Counted from the stretch's first letter, positions 12,411 to 20,552 are shown. The stretch is 42,628 bases of DNA from Nitrosomonas sp. (GCF_019752415.1 NZ_JAIEME010000050.1:1-42628); one strand, 5' to 3'. Numbers and translations are program-made. Notes: a model not told the origin generated them from the sequence alone.

Positions 12411-13224
12411 CTACTTGAGCTCATAACCTCGGGTAAGACGGAAACCAGTGCGGTCGCTGCGGACAGACGGATCGAAGTGATGGCGGCTAGCAGAACGGCA
12501 GCGCCTGCCGTTGCCGATCCAGGAGCCGCCGCGCAGCACGCGGGAGTCGCCCGATTCCGGCCCTTGTGGGATCGATACCCGGCTCCGCCGGGTAATCTCC
12601 AAACCGATCCTGGCACCACTCCCGCACATTACCGTGCATCTGGTACAAGCCCCAGTCATTGCACGGCAGTTCCTTGACTGCGATAGTCTGTTCCCGATAT
12701 TCGCTCGGACTGCCATTATTGTATGGATAATTTCCATCAAAATTAACCAACGTTGAGTCCATCTGATCTCCCCAACAAAATGGTGCAGTACTCGCGGCGC
12801 GGCAGGCATATTCCCATTGCGCTTCGGTCGGCAGGCATAATTTCAATTCTGCTTTCAGGCCGTTCATTTTGGCTATAAAGGCTTGAGCATCCTCCCAGTT
12901 GACAGTTTCAACCGGAAGTTCGTTACCTTTAAAATGACTGGGATTTTCTCCCATTACTACTTCCCACAGCGCTTGCGTTACCGTCGTATCCGCAATCCAG
13001 AAGCCTTTGGTTAAAGTCACCTGATGTTGCAATTCATCATCATAGCGTTCCCGCTCATCTGGTGGCGACCCCATCAAAAACGTCCCCGGCTCGCACCAAC
13101 GAAACGCCTGCCGCACGCCTTTGTAGGTAAACGCCATCCATAGACCGAATTCATCTTCGCCCCAATCGGAGGCCCAGGCTTCCGGAAATTCTTCGGGGAA
13201 AATGGTGTGTTTGCGGATGTACAT
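12411..13224 (-). pseudogene. FGE/SUMF1-fold protein with DGR-type variable C-terminus, frameshifted
   Basis: From ATG 13222-13224 the frame gives a typical FGE-sulfatase (C-type-lectin-like) domain: GTFLMGSPPDERERYDDELQH, VTLTKGFWIADTTVTQALWE, LPVETVNWEDAQAFI, CLPTEAQWEYACRA, and WGLYQMHGNVREWCQDRFGDYP. At 12564-12565 one extra base (CACAAGGG instead of CACAGGG on the coding strand) shifts the frame. Removing it restores GIDPTGPESGDSRVLRGGSW and an end at TAG 12411-12413, about 270 residues in total. The last 30 residues show the asparagine-template pattern of DGR target proteins (see variable region). Such proteins usually bind diverse ligands. No enzymatic formylglycine role is implied. 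The frameshift may be real or a sequencing error. Confidence 0.85.
12441..12530 (-). other. putative DGR variable region (VR)
   Basis: Between the invariant GGSW and TGFR blocks, the codons at positions usually held by Asn in DGR templates are ATC, GGC, AAC, CGC, AGC, CAT, CAC, TTC, GAT, GTC, AGC, GAC and CGC. All end in C or T, as expected if an AAC/AAT template was altered only at its adenines, while the codons between them (TGC, CGT, TCT, GCT, CCG, TCT) look like untouched framework. No template repeat (a run of AAC codons) and no reverse transcriptase are in the window. Confidence 0.7.
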
Positions 13225-13307
13225 GGTGGATTTCTAAAAATAATGAGCAAGCCATTATTAAAACACAGAGAAGTGCTGAATGGGTGTTGAATTACCGAGC
13301 TGAATTC

Positions 13308-13796
13308 TTACCCGTCATAAGCCGATTGAAGCTTGGCAATATCGAGCTTTTTCATTTGCAGCATGGCTTGCATCGCCCTTTGGGATTTCTCAGCATCAGC
13401 GCTGCCCAGCAACTCACCCAAAACTTCCGGGACAATCTGCCAGGACACGCCGAATTTGTCTTTCAGCCAGCCGCATTGCTGCGCTTGTTCGTCGCCGCCT
13501 TGGGAGAGATTGTTCCAGAAGTGATCCACCTCGTCCTGCGTTTTGCAGGATACTTGGAACGATATGGCTTCGTTAAATTGGAATGTCGGTCCGCCGTTGA
13601 GGGCAGTAAAAGTTTGCCCATCCAGTTCAAACTGCACCGTCATCACCGACCCTTCCAGTTTGCCGTGAAATTCGAAGCCTGCTTTGCCATAGCGAGCAAT
13701 ATGTTTGATTTTTGAGTTGCTGAAAATAGCCGTGTAGAAATTCGCGGCTTCTTCGGCTTGGTGATCGAACCATAAACAAGGATTGATTTTTTGCAT
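13308..13796 (-). CDS. VOC-fold protein, PhnB-like (3-demethylubiquinone methyltransferase-like domain)
   Basis: A 162-residue protein with the PhnB/glyoxalase-superfamily pattern: NPCLWFDHQAEEAANFYTAIFSNSKI at the start, FTALNGGPTFQFNEAISFQV in the middle, and CGWLKDKFGVSWQIVP near the end. This subfamily occurs widely in bacteria without a defined reaction. It ends with a Lys/Gln-rich helix (MQAMLQMKKLDIAKLQ). Two more VOC/DGPF-type genes follow upstream on the same strand, but 280 bases of spacer with a repeat separate them, so it is probably its own unit. Confidence 0.85.
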   Translation of the reverse strand: MQKINPCLWFDHQAEEAANFYTAIFSNSKIKHIARYGKAGFEFHGKLEGSVMTVQFELDGQTFTALNGGPTFQFNEAISFQVSCKTQDEVDHFWNNLSQGGDEQAQQCGWLKDKFGVSWQIVPEVLGELLGSADAEKSQRAMQAMLQMKKLDIAKLQSAYDG

Positions 13797-13831
13797 CGAT
13801 AATTATCTCGCGAGAAATTCCATTTGGTTTA

Positions 13832-13973
13832 AAAACCATTGAAAAACTATCTGCATTGCCGCTTCGGTGTTAAAAACAGATTTAAAATGCTGATTTATTA
13901 AGCGTAAACTGCGCTTTTTCGCCTGTTTTTGCCTTGCATCGGCTGCCTCGAAAATGTTTTCAATGCGCTGTTA
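13832..13973. repeat. MITE-like repeat, copy B
   Basis: About 142 bases beginning CCATTGAAAAACTATCTGC and ending in TTTTCAATGCGCTGTTAA; the ends are imperfect inverted repeats of each other, and the interior (TTATTAAGCGTAAACTGCGC, then CTTTTTCGCCTGTTTTTGCC) is shared with copy C at 41480-41627 at roughly 85% identity by eye. It fills most of the 281-base gap between the PhnB-like gene and the DUF1579 gene. Confidence 0.85.
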
Positions 13974-14077
13974 ATGAACATTAAGAGAGTACAGTTTTAG
14001 TGACAACCCGAATCGTCTTTCATTAACTCGGGCCGTCGTCATCACATGTTTCGAAACTAGAAAACTCTTTATACAAG

Positions 14078-14677
14078 CTACTGTTTTCTTATATAGAGAA
14101 CTTCCATCATCTTCATTTCCTGCCCGCCATGGTAAGTACCATACATGATAAATTCTTGGGTATTGCTATTCAAAATTTTCCAGATGGCGCGATGTGTCAT
14201 GTGCCCGCCACCCACTTCTGCATGTTGCCCGGTCAAAGTAATCGCCTTACCGTCCGCACTTGCCGTACCATCCATTATAAAAATCTGCGTGCTCATGGTA
14301 TCGATCCATGTCGAAATATAGCGTTTGAGCAGATTGTCGTATCCGATAGTCCAGATCCCAGTGTGGGGCCTTCCATGCATACTACCGGTGATTTCTTGTT
14401 GCAAAAAACGTCCATCCAGCATCATCCGGCTGCTTACAGTGCCAGTAGACTCTACCGGTGGTTTCTGAGGATCAACCCATTCTTTCGTTCTGGTTATCCA
14501 GCTACCAGCGATACTCGCCAATAGCTTGTGCGGCTCTCCAGGTGTAGCGAGTTTCGTATATACTTCCATCATTTCTTCAGGATTCATGGGCTTGCTGCTC
14601 TTTTGGTCATTTGCAATCGCACTCGTTGTCAGCAGCACAAGAAACACCATCATCAAAACCAATCGCAAGTACTTCAT
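14078..14677 (-). CDS. DUF1579 family protein, secreted
   Basis: A 199-residue protein with a signal peptide (MKYLRLVLMMVFLVLLTTSAIA, cleavage expected before NDQ) and the DUF1579 pattern HKLLASIAGSWITRTKEW ... GRFLQQEITGSMHGRPHTGIWTIGYDN ... YISTWIDTMSTQIFIMDGTAS. These domains are beta-barrel-like and of unknown function. Ribosome site AGGAGAAAG precedes the ATG. It is 52 bases downstream of the DUF1428 gene, with which it may be co-transcribed. Confidence 0.85.
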   Translation of the reverse strand: MKYLRLVLMMVFLVLLTTSAIANDQKSSKPMNPEEMMEVYTKLATPGEPHKLLASIAGSWITRTKEWVDPQKPPVESTGTVSSRMMLDGRFLQQEITGSMHGRPHTGIWTIGYDNLLKRYISTWIDTMSTQIFIMDGTASADGKAITLTGQHAEVGGGHMTHRAIWKILNSNTQEFIMYGTYHGGQEMKMMEVLYIRKQ

Positions 14678-14729
14678 AGCTTTCTCCTTATAGAACGTTC
14701 GTTAAAAATTTGGGGAGGAATGGAATGAA

Positions 14730-15092
14730 TTAAAATTCAACCATTGTTTTAAAACCACCATAGACAATTCGCTTGCAGTCGAAAGGCCCGGTATCTGGAT
14801 TCATCATTTCCTGCAAACGCGGGTCAGCCATGACGGCCTGATTGACCCGATCACGATGTTCTTTTGATTCAAATACAATCCATGAAAAAATAACGGTTTC
14901 ACCCTCCTTGGCATTTGCTGCTTGTTTAAATGAAACCAATTCTTTCTGATCGAGATCATCTCCGGTGCATTCGATATATTCCAGCGCACCATGCTCTTTC
15001 CAAATCGCTCCCGCCAATTCGGCCATTTTTTTGTAATCATCCAAGTTACTCTGTGCAATTGGAATCACATAACCATCCACATACTTTGCCAT
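14730..15092 (-). CDS. DUF1428 family protein (YbaA-like)
   Basis: A 120-residue protein matching the YbaA/DUF1428 family: MAKYVDGYVIPIAQSNLDDYKKMA at the start, WKEHGALEYIECTGDD, VIFSWIVFESKEHRDRVNQAVMADPRL, and FDCKRIVYGGFKTMVEF at the end. It has the ferredoxin-like alpha-beta-barrel fold shared with YCII proteins; no reaction is known. Good ribosome site (AGGAGAACCCA). It stands 44 bases downstream of the VOC gene. Confidence 0.9.
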   Translation of the reverse strand: MAKYVDGYVIPIAQSNLDDYKKMAELAGAIWKEHGALEYIECTGDDLDQKELVSFKQAANAKEGETVIFSWIVFESKEHRDRVNQAVMADPRLQEMMNPDTGPFDCKRIVYGGFKTMVEF

Positions 15093-15136
15093 TGGGTTCT
15101 CCTATAATCATCACGTTATATTAGGACATTGACGCT

Positions 15137-15601
15137 TTAACCGATGCATTCAACCGCTGCGGCCTGACGAATCTCTTCCGGACTGACATCGCGAATATGC
15201 GTCGCGATCGCCCAGTGGTGTCCGAACGGATCTTCCACCCTTCCGTAGCGATCGCCCCAGAACATGTCTGCGACCGGCATGGTAATTTTTGCTCCGGTTT
15301 TAACCGCTTGATCAAAAACCGCATCGACGTCTCCGACTTGCAAATGAATCGTTATGGGCGAGCCTTTTAATGCGAGCGGACCGAGACATCCCCATTGCGG
15401 ATTTTCATCGACCAGCATCACGAGTGAATCACCAATCCGCACACAGGCATGTATCAGTTTGCCACCGGGGCCTGGTATCCGCATCATTTCAGTAGCATTG
15501 AAAGCTTGTTGATAAAATGCAATCGCCTTGGCGGCGTCTGCACAAACCAAGTGTGGGGTAACGGTATGCATCCCCTCAGGGACAGGTTTTACTTGGGACA
15601 T
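15137..15601 (-). CDS. VOC family protein (PhnB/glyoxalase-like)
   Basis: A 154-residue protein with VPEGMHTVTPHLVCADAAKAIAFYQQAFNA, RIGDSLVMLVDENPQWG, and DMFWGDRYGRVEDPFGHHWAIATH, the pattern of the YP_/PhnB-like VOC group usually encoded beside DGPF proteins and ECF sigma factors. Ribosome site AAGGAG. It is 23 bases downstream of the interrupted YCII gene, so it is probably the second gene read from the promoter at 16114-16142. Confidence 0.9.
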   Translation of the reverse strand: MSQVKPVPEGMHTVTPHLVCADAAKAIAFYQQAFNATEMMRIPGPGGKLIHACVRIGDSLVMLVDENPQWGCLGPLALKGSPITIHLQVGDVDAVFDQAVKTGAKITMPVADMFWGDRYGRVEDPFGHHWAIATHIRDVSPEEIRQAAAVECIG

Positions 15602-15624
15602 AAAAGTTCTCCTTAGATTAGAAA

Positions 15625-16041
15625 TTAACTGTTCTTGCTCTCTTCGAGATCTCGGAATCGGTTAATGGTATCGCCTGGCTCAAAATCATCCAGTTCGAAT
15701 AATTGCCGTACTTCAATTTCCGTGTCATTCCCTTCACCGGCAGGATTGGGAAAGCGCTGGGTCCATTCGACGGCTTCGGCTTTCGTCGCGACCTGAATCA
15801 GCGTGTACCCGGCGATGAGTTCCTTGGTTTCAGCGAAGGGACCATCAATCAGCATGCGTTTACTCCCGCGGTATTGGATACGCCAGCCTTTAGAACTGGG
15901 TTACAATCCGGTTCCATCCAACAAAACCCCTGCTGCCGCTAATTCTTCATGGAACTTGGCCATCGCGTCGAGGAGCTCCTCACCGGGCATGACGCCCGCT
16001 TCCGAATCTTTGGTCGCTTTGACTATGATCATGTAACGCAA
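15625..16041 (-). pseudogene. YCII/DGPF-domain protein interrupted by one stop codon
   Basis: From TTG 16041 (LRYMIIVKATKDSEAG) or ATG 16032 the frame runs MIIVKATKDSEAGVMPGEEL...AAAGVLLDGTGL, meets TAA at 15901-15903 where relatives have Gln (GLQPSSKGW), and continues in the same frame as PSSKGWRIQYRGSKRMLIDGPFAETKELIAGYTLIQV ... EIEVRQLFELDDFEPGD to 15625. A single C-to-T change (CAA to TAA) thus splits an otherwise complete protein of about 135 residues. The DGPFAETKE signature follows the break. GGAG lies before the start, and the ECF-type promoter at 16114-16142 precedes it. Confidence 0.85.
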
Positions 16042-16113
16042 TTGATATCTCCTCAGAATTGATAAATTGAGCCTGTCTGCTGATGTTTCCTAATGCAGTT
16101 CGACTCTGTCTAT

Positions 16114-16142
16114 TAGTCGAATGAAAACTGGATAAATCGACA
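16114..16142 (-). promoter_or_regulatory. predicted ECF42-type promoter 1
   Basis: Minus strand TGTCGA (16137-16142), 17-base spacer beginning TTTA, then CGACTA (16114-16119). It is the same spacing and almost the same boxes as at 17017-17045. TGTCGA/CGA-type boxes are what has been reported for ECF42 sigma factors; the match to this sigma gene is inferred from proximity. Confidence 0.7.
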
Positions 16143-16197
16143 ATCTGGAAATCTTTTTGATCTAGAAGCTTCCGGGGGCAGAAAACCGGCAAATCCC

Positions 16198-16548
16198 CTA
16201 TTTTCCCTGCCGCGCCATTTCCCGGATCGGCCGTATCGGTCTGACTTCGATACTGCCGACTTGCGCGGGAGGAATTTTGGCGGCCAGCTCAATGGCTTCG
16301 TCCAAATGGCTGGCGTCTATCAGATAAAAACCGGCCAATTGCTCCTTGGTTTCAGCAAATGGGCCATCCGTAATACTGACTTTACCGTCACGTACTCTGA
16401 CCGTTGTCGCGGTATGCACCGGTTGCAGGGCTTCGGAAGCCAAACAATGTCCGGATTTACGAATACTTTCATCGTACTCAAGACAATCACTGTCCGGCAT
16501 GGTGTCGAGCAAACTTTCTTCACTATAAACGAGACATAGGTATTTCAT
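16198..16548 (-). CDS. YCII/DGPF-domain protein
   Basis: A 116-residue protein beginning MKYLCLVYSEESLL, with VRVRDGKVSITDGPFAETKEQLAGFYLIDASHLDEAIELAAKIP, the YCII-related/DGPF signature, and ending IEVRPIRPI. Small alpha-beta proteins of this group are strictly linked to ECF sigma factors with C-terminal extensions, but their activity is unknown. It is 45 bases downstream of the next DGPF gene and is probably co-transcribed with it. Confidence 0.92.
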   Translation of the reverse strand: MKYLCLVYSEESLLDTMPDSDCLEYDESIRKSGHCLASEALQPVHTATTVRVRDGKVSITDGPFAETKEQLAGFYLIDASHLDEAIELAAKIPPAQVGSIEVRPIRPIREMARQGK

Positions 16549-16593
16549 GCATTTCTCCGGTTGATGAGATTTTTTTAGAAGCTAGCGATTAGT

Positions 16594-16968
16594 TCAATCT
16601 AATCCAAGCACGTCCAGGGTCTGCGCATCATTAGCAATCGGCCGGATCTCCACACAACCGCGCGCAGCGCCCGGTATTTTAGCCGCAACCTGGATGGCTT
16701 CATTCAGATCGCGCGCTTCAATGACATAATAACCACCAAGTTGTTCTTTCGTTTCAACGAAGGGGCCATCCATACTGGAAATTTTGCCTTTGCGCACCCT
16801 GATCGTAATGGCTGCGGACGGCGGCAATAACCGGTTGCAATCGACAAAATGTCCGCTCTTACGAATGTTACTGGTAAATTCACGGTACTCTTCGTAATGT
16901 TCATCCGCATCGGCTTGCGGCATTTGTTCCATAACTTTTTCGGCGCAAATCAAACAGAGGTATTTCAT
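16594..16968 (-). CDS. YCII/DGPF-domain protein
   Basis: A 124-residue paralogue of the neighbour at 16198-16548: MKYLCLICAEKVMEQMP, IRVRKGKISSMDGPFVETKEQLGGYYVIEARDLNEAIQVAAKIPGAARGCVEIRPI. Ribosome site TTAGGAGCTCACC. It lies between the sigma factor gene and the second DGPF gene and starts 48 bases after the -10 box of the promoter at 17017-17045. Confidence 0.93.
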   Translation of the reverse strand: MKYLCLICAEKVMEQMPQADADEHYEEYREFTSNIRKSGHFVDCNRLLPPSAAITIRVRKGKISSMDGPFVETKEQLGGYYVIEARDLNEAIQVAAKIPGAARGCVEIRPIANDAQTLDVLGLD

Positions 16969-17016
16969 GGTGAGCTCCTAATTTTGACAGGACAGGAAAG
17001 GATTGAATACAACGAA

Positions 17017-17045
17017 TAGTCGATCGGCAGCGCGCTAAATCGACA
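17017..17045 (-). promoter_or_regulatory. predicted ECF42-type promoter 2
   Basis: Minus strand TGTCGA (17040-17045), 17 bases beginning TTTA, then CGACTA (17017-17022), directly after the sigma factor stop region and before the first DGPF gene. Boxes and spacing equal those at 16114-16142 although the spacers differ, which argues for a real recognition site. Confidence 0.75.
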
Positions 17046-17051
17046 CTGTTT

Positions 17052-18308
17052 TTATTTATTGTGTAACTCAGCCAATCTTTTTTGTAGAAACCGCCGCTCG
17101 GGCTCCTGTTGCGCAAGTTTTAAAGCGTGTTGATAGGCTAGGATGGCTTGATCAGTTTGACCGAGTCTGCGATGAAAATCCGCCTGGGCGGCATAAAGAA
17201 AATGATAGTCTTCAAGCTGTCCCTGCGAAATTAACACTTCAATCAGCGCCAGCCCTGCTTCCGGCCCATCACGCATCGCAATCGCGACTGCTCGATTTAA
17301 TTCGACCACAGGGGATGGATAAATGCGCAACAACACATCATACAAACCCGTAATTTCCCGCCAATCCGTCTTGTCAGCGCTGGGCGCCTCGGCGTGTACC
17401 GCAGCAATAGCGGCTTGCACGGTATAAGCACCGAAACCGGACAAGCTAAGCGCGCACTTCACAAGCGCCACACCTTCGCTGATCTGATCCCGATCCCAGA
17501 GCGCGCGATCTTGTTCATTGAGCAAGATCAAGTCACCTTCGCTCGTCGTCCGCGCCGCACGCCGGGAATCTTGTAACAGCATGAGCGCCACTATTCCCAG
17601 GATTTCCGGTTCTGAAGATAATAATTCCATGAGGAGTTTGCCGAGACGAATCGCTTCTGCAGAAAGATCATGCCGCGCTAATACATGCCCCGAAGAGGCT
17701 GAATACCCTTCGTTGAATACTAAATAAATCACCTGCAAAACCGAGTTCAAGCGTTCAGGCAGTTGTTCATGTGCAGGTACTTCATAAGGTATGCGGGTAT
17801 CACGGATTTTTGCCTTGGCACGCACGATACGCTGGGCAGCCGTTTTGGGGGCTATCAGGAAAGCACGAGCAATTTCTTCGGTAGTCAGTCCACAAATTTC
17901 GCGCAGGGTTAAAGCCACTTGCGCTTCTACGGATAGACTAGGATGACAGCAAGTGAAAATTAATCGCAGTTGATCATCTTCCAGACACTCGTCTTGCTCG
18001 TCTTCAGGATTTACAATGAAAATATCCAGTTGCGCGGGAATTTCATCGAATGTATCAAACCGGGAATCGCGTCGGAGTTTATCAATGGCTTTAAAACGCC
18101 CAACTGAAACTAACCAGGCACGGGGATTCTCAGGTATACCTTGTTGCGGCCATTGCTCCAATGCCGCTTTGAATGCATCATGTAACGCTTCTTCAGCTTG
18201 ATCGAAATCACCGAGCAGACGTATCAGTGTGGCAAGTACACGTCTGAATTCGTTACGATAAAGTTGTTCCAGTTTTTTGGAAAAATCCTGCTCAGATTCC
18301 TCGACCAA
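17052..18308 (-). CDS. ECF sigma factor with C-terminal TPR-like extension (ECF42 group)
   Basis: A 418-residue sigma70-family factor. Region 2 lies in about 13-85 (FRRVLATLIRLLGDFDQAEEALHDAF ... WLVSVGRFKAIDKLRR), region 4 in about 115-180 (VALTLREICGLTTEEIARAFLIAPKTAAQRIVRAKAKI), followed by a long extension ending in a TPR-like helix pair (YAAQADFHRRLGQTDQAILAYQHAL ... ERRFLQKRLAEL). No anti-sigma gene is nearby; in ECF42 the extension is thought to do the control. The start codon is TTG (18306-18308) with AGGA 10 bases upstream. The linked DGPF genes and the two matching promoters downstream fit the ECF42 genomic context. Confidence 0.92.
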   Translation of the reverse strand: MVEESEQDFSKKLEQLYRNEFRRVLATLIRLLGDFDQAEEALHDAFKAALEQWPQQGIPENPRAWLVSVGRFKAIDKLRRDSRFDTFDEIPAQLDIFIVNPEDEQDECLEDDQLRLIFTCCHPSLSVEAQVALTLREICGLTTEEIARAFLIAPKTAAQRIVRAKAKIRDTRIPYEVPAHEQLPERLNSVLQVIYLVFNEGYSASSGHVLARHDLSAEAIRLGKLLMELLSSEPEILGIVALMLLQDSRRAARTTSEGDLILLNEQDRALWDRDQISEGVALVKCALSLSGFGAYTVQAAIAAVHAEAPSADKTDWREITGLYDVLLRIYPSPVVELNRAVAIAMRDGPEAGLALIEVLISQGQLEDYHFLYAAQADFHRRLGQTDQAILAYQHALKLAQQEPERRFLQKRLAELHNK

Positions 18309-18347
18309 ATTGAATAATTTCCTACGTGACCGTTAGAATACTGACAC

Positions 18348-19134
18348 CTACGAATTCATCATTCCAATATTTCGATGCGCTGACGCGTGTACCCGTTCTC
18401 CTAAGCGAATGATTCCGATGATCAGGGATGGGTAATAACCTGGATGAGAAATCACACGGGAGAATAATGCGATCATTTCATCTTTATCGATGATCGCTTG
18501 CTGACGTTTTTCTTCGGATAAGGGAAATAACTTTTCTGCGAATGACCAGGCGTCATCGCGGGCTTTTTCCATGTTGAAATTGATGATTGCTGTTTCCACG
18601 TTACCCAGAGCGTTATTGAGCAATTTCAGGACAGGCCATATTTCCGCCAGTTCCCCTTGCACATCCCCCACCAAGTTCGCGAGTACCCCATTGATCTTAT
18701 CAAAATCACCTTTGAGACCGGCTAATTCTCCCGCCGGCATTGTTTCTGGCGCAGCAATTCCCAAGTCCAGGTTGATATGCGCGTTCATGCCGATCAGCAA
18801 ATGCTGTAATATAATCGGCCACCAGTGCTCGGTCTCATTAAATGCACGTATCCAGGATTGCGTCGGTGTTTGTCCTGTCTGATATTGATAGCACGCATGA
18901 ATGTAGCGATTGGCAAAAATGATATCAAGCCGTTCCATACGCGAAACATCGTCAAAGTAATTGTCTGCAATACTTTTTTACTTGGATGGTCACTCTGCGA
19001 TACAACGCGGCAAAGTAACCGATGCATGAATCATTTTGTTTGGACCATTCGATGATGGCGGTTAATTGCGTAATAACTTCGCCAGTCGATGTTGCGGGTG
19101 TAGAAATAGAAGCTGGAAAACTGGCGGTATTCAT
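18348..19134 (-). pseudogene. DUF5995 family protein, frameshifted
   Basis: From ATG 19134 (strong site AGAAGGAG) the frame reads ...GEVITQLTAIIEWSKQNDSCIGYFAALYRRVTIQVK and then runs into a stop. Removing one base from the run of six A (coding strand; T at 18974-18979) gives VKSIADNYFDDVSRMERLDIIFANRYIHACYQYQTG and continues to 18348, about 262 residues in all. The family pattern HWWPIILQHLLIGMNAHINLDLGIAA with conserved His and Asp is intact; function is unknown. The shift may be genuine or a homopolymer sequencing error. Confidence 0.8.
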
Positions 19135-19276
19135 AGCATCTCCTTCTAGTTATTCAACTTCAGTATCATACGCAATACCACTCATGATGCAAGTTCGATG
19201 TGTACGCGCTTATCATTGATTAGGGCCTGCATCGTTACATGAAAATCTGAAAAATTTTGTATCGATACAGGTCCCT

Positions 19277-19395
19277 TTAGGAACCTCTGAAGACCTGTCA
19301 TTTCGAGCAGAGCGAGAAATCTATACTGTTGATTGCCAAAGATTCCTCACTACGTTCGGAATGACGAAAGTGAATTATTCAGAGATTCCTTTACA
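19277..19395. repeat. palindromic intergenic element (GTCATT...GAAATCT type)
   Basis: The outer arms GGAACCTCTGAA and TTCAGAGATTCC and the inner arms GTCATTTCGAGCAGAGCGAG and CTCACTACGTTCGGAATGAC are inverted repeats of each other (a few mismatches). The sequence resembles the dispersed 'TGTCATTCCGAACGTAGTGAGGAATCT' elements seen in many bacterial genomes. It fills the middle of the 431-base gap between the DUF5995 gene and mdh; nothing else was recognised there. Confidence 0.75.
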
Positions 19396-19565
19396 TTCCA
19401 GATACTCCGTGTATTTCAATCTGCAATCAACGCTCTATCGCATTTATTTTTTCTTAAGTAAACTTGCTCTTCCGCGAGACCCTGATTGCAAGTATAATTC
19501 CTTCACTTTTCCCCATATACCGCCAATCTCCCAAGTTATTGACGGATTCTCGAGGATTGGAAAAA

Positions 19566-20552
19566 ATGAAATCGCCTATTCGTATTGCTGTCACCGGTGC
19601 AACTGGACAGATTTGTTATAGCTTGCTATTTCGCATTGCGGCTGGTGACATGTTTGGCAAAGATCAACCGGTCATTCTGCAGTTGCACGACATTACTGAT
19701 GCGCAGCCGTTCTTCGAGGCCATCGTCATGGAGTTATATGACTGCGCTTTCCCATTATTAACTGAAATTATCACCACCGATAATCCAGAGGTTGTTTTTA
19801 ATAATGTAGACATTGCCTTGCTGATAGGTGCCCGGCCACGGGGTGAGAATATGGAACGGAAGGATCTCCTTGCAGCCAATGGCCCTATTTTCATCGCGCA
19901 AGGAAAAGCACTGAATGTCGCTGCCAAGCGTAATGTCAAAGTATTAGTCGTCGGCAATCCTGCCAATACGAATGCTTACATTACCTTAAAAAATGCACCC
20001 GATCTGGATCCCGCGAATTTCTCGGCAATGTTACGGTTGGATCATAATCGCGCAGTGTCTCAAGCCGCACTGAAGCTCCATGCGCCTGTGTCAGACATTA
20101 AAAAAATGATCGTGTGGGGCAATCATTCCAATACGCAATTCCCTGATTTAAGCCATGCAACCATTGGCAATAACAAAGTGAAGTCGTTGATAGGAGATGC
20201 GGCTTGGGTAGAAAATCACTTTATCCCAACGGTGCAAAAACGCGGCACGGCAATTATTGAGGCGCGTCGCGGCAAATCGAGCGCAGCCAGTGCGGCCAAT
20301 GCGATCATCAATCATATGCAGAGCTGGATTTTTGGTACGCCGGAAGATGATTGGGTATCTATGGGGGTGCCATCCAATGGATGCTACGACATACCCAGAG
20401 GGGTTATCTTCAGTTACCCGGTCACTTGCAAGAACGGCCAGTATAAAATTGTCGAAGATTTAGAAATAACGCCGTCGGATCGGGAAAAAATGCAGAAAAG
20501 CTATCAAGAATTGATCGCTGAGCAGGAAGCTATTAAGCATCTGCTCGCTTAA
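19566..20552 (+). CDS. mdh: malate dehydrogenase (NAD)
   Basis: Citric-acid-cycle enzyme interconverting malate and oxaloacetate. The 328 residues begin [20 protein letters not shown] (nucleotide-binding GATGQI), with substrate loop [26 protein letters not shown], and the catalytic His in [14 protein letters not shown]. This is the longer LDH-like MDH type common in betaproteobacteria. The frame is open 34 codons further upstream, but the ATG at 19566 has GAGG at the right distance and matches the family N-terminus. Monocistronic, convergent with the MltB gene. Confidence 0.95.
   Translation: MKSPIRIAVTGATGQICYSLLFRIAAGDMFGKDQPVILQLHDITDAQPFFEAIVMELYDCAFPLLTEIITTDNPEVVFNNVDIALLIGARPRGENMERKDLLAANGPIFIAQGKALNVAAKRNVKVLVVGNPANTNAYITLKNAPDLDPANFSAMLRLDHNRAVSQAALKLHAPVSDIKKMIVWGNHSNTQFPDLSHATIGNNKVKSLIGDAAWVENHFIPTVQKRGTAIIEARRGKSSAASAANAIINHMQSWIFGTPEDDWVSMGVPSNGCYDIPRGVIFSYPVTCKNGQYKIVEDLEITPSDREKMQKSYQELIAEQEAIKHLLA

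Noticed and set aside
12282..12677. 131-codon plus-strand open frame over the FGE 3' end
   Set aside because: It is the antisense shadow of the FGE gene and GC-rich repeat; Pro/Ala/Arg-rich with no family pattern.
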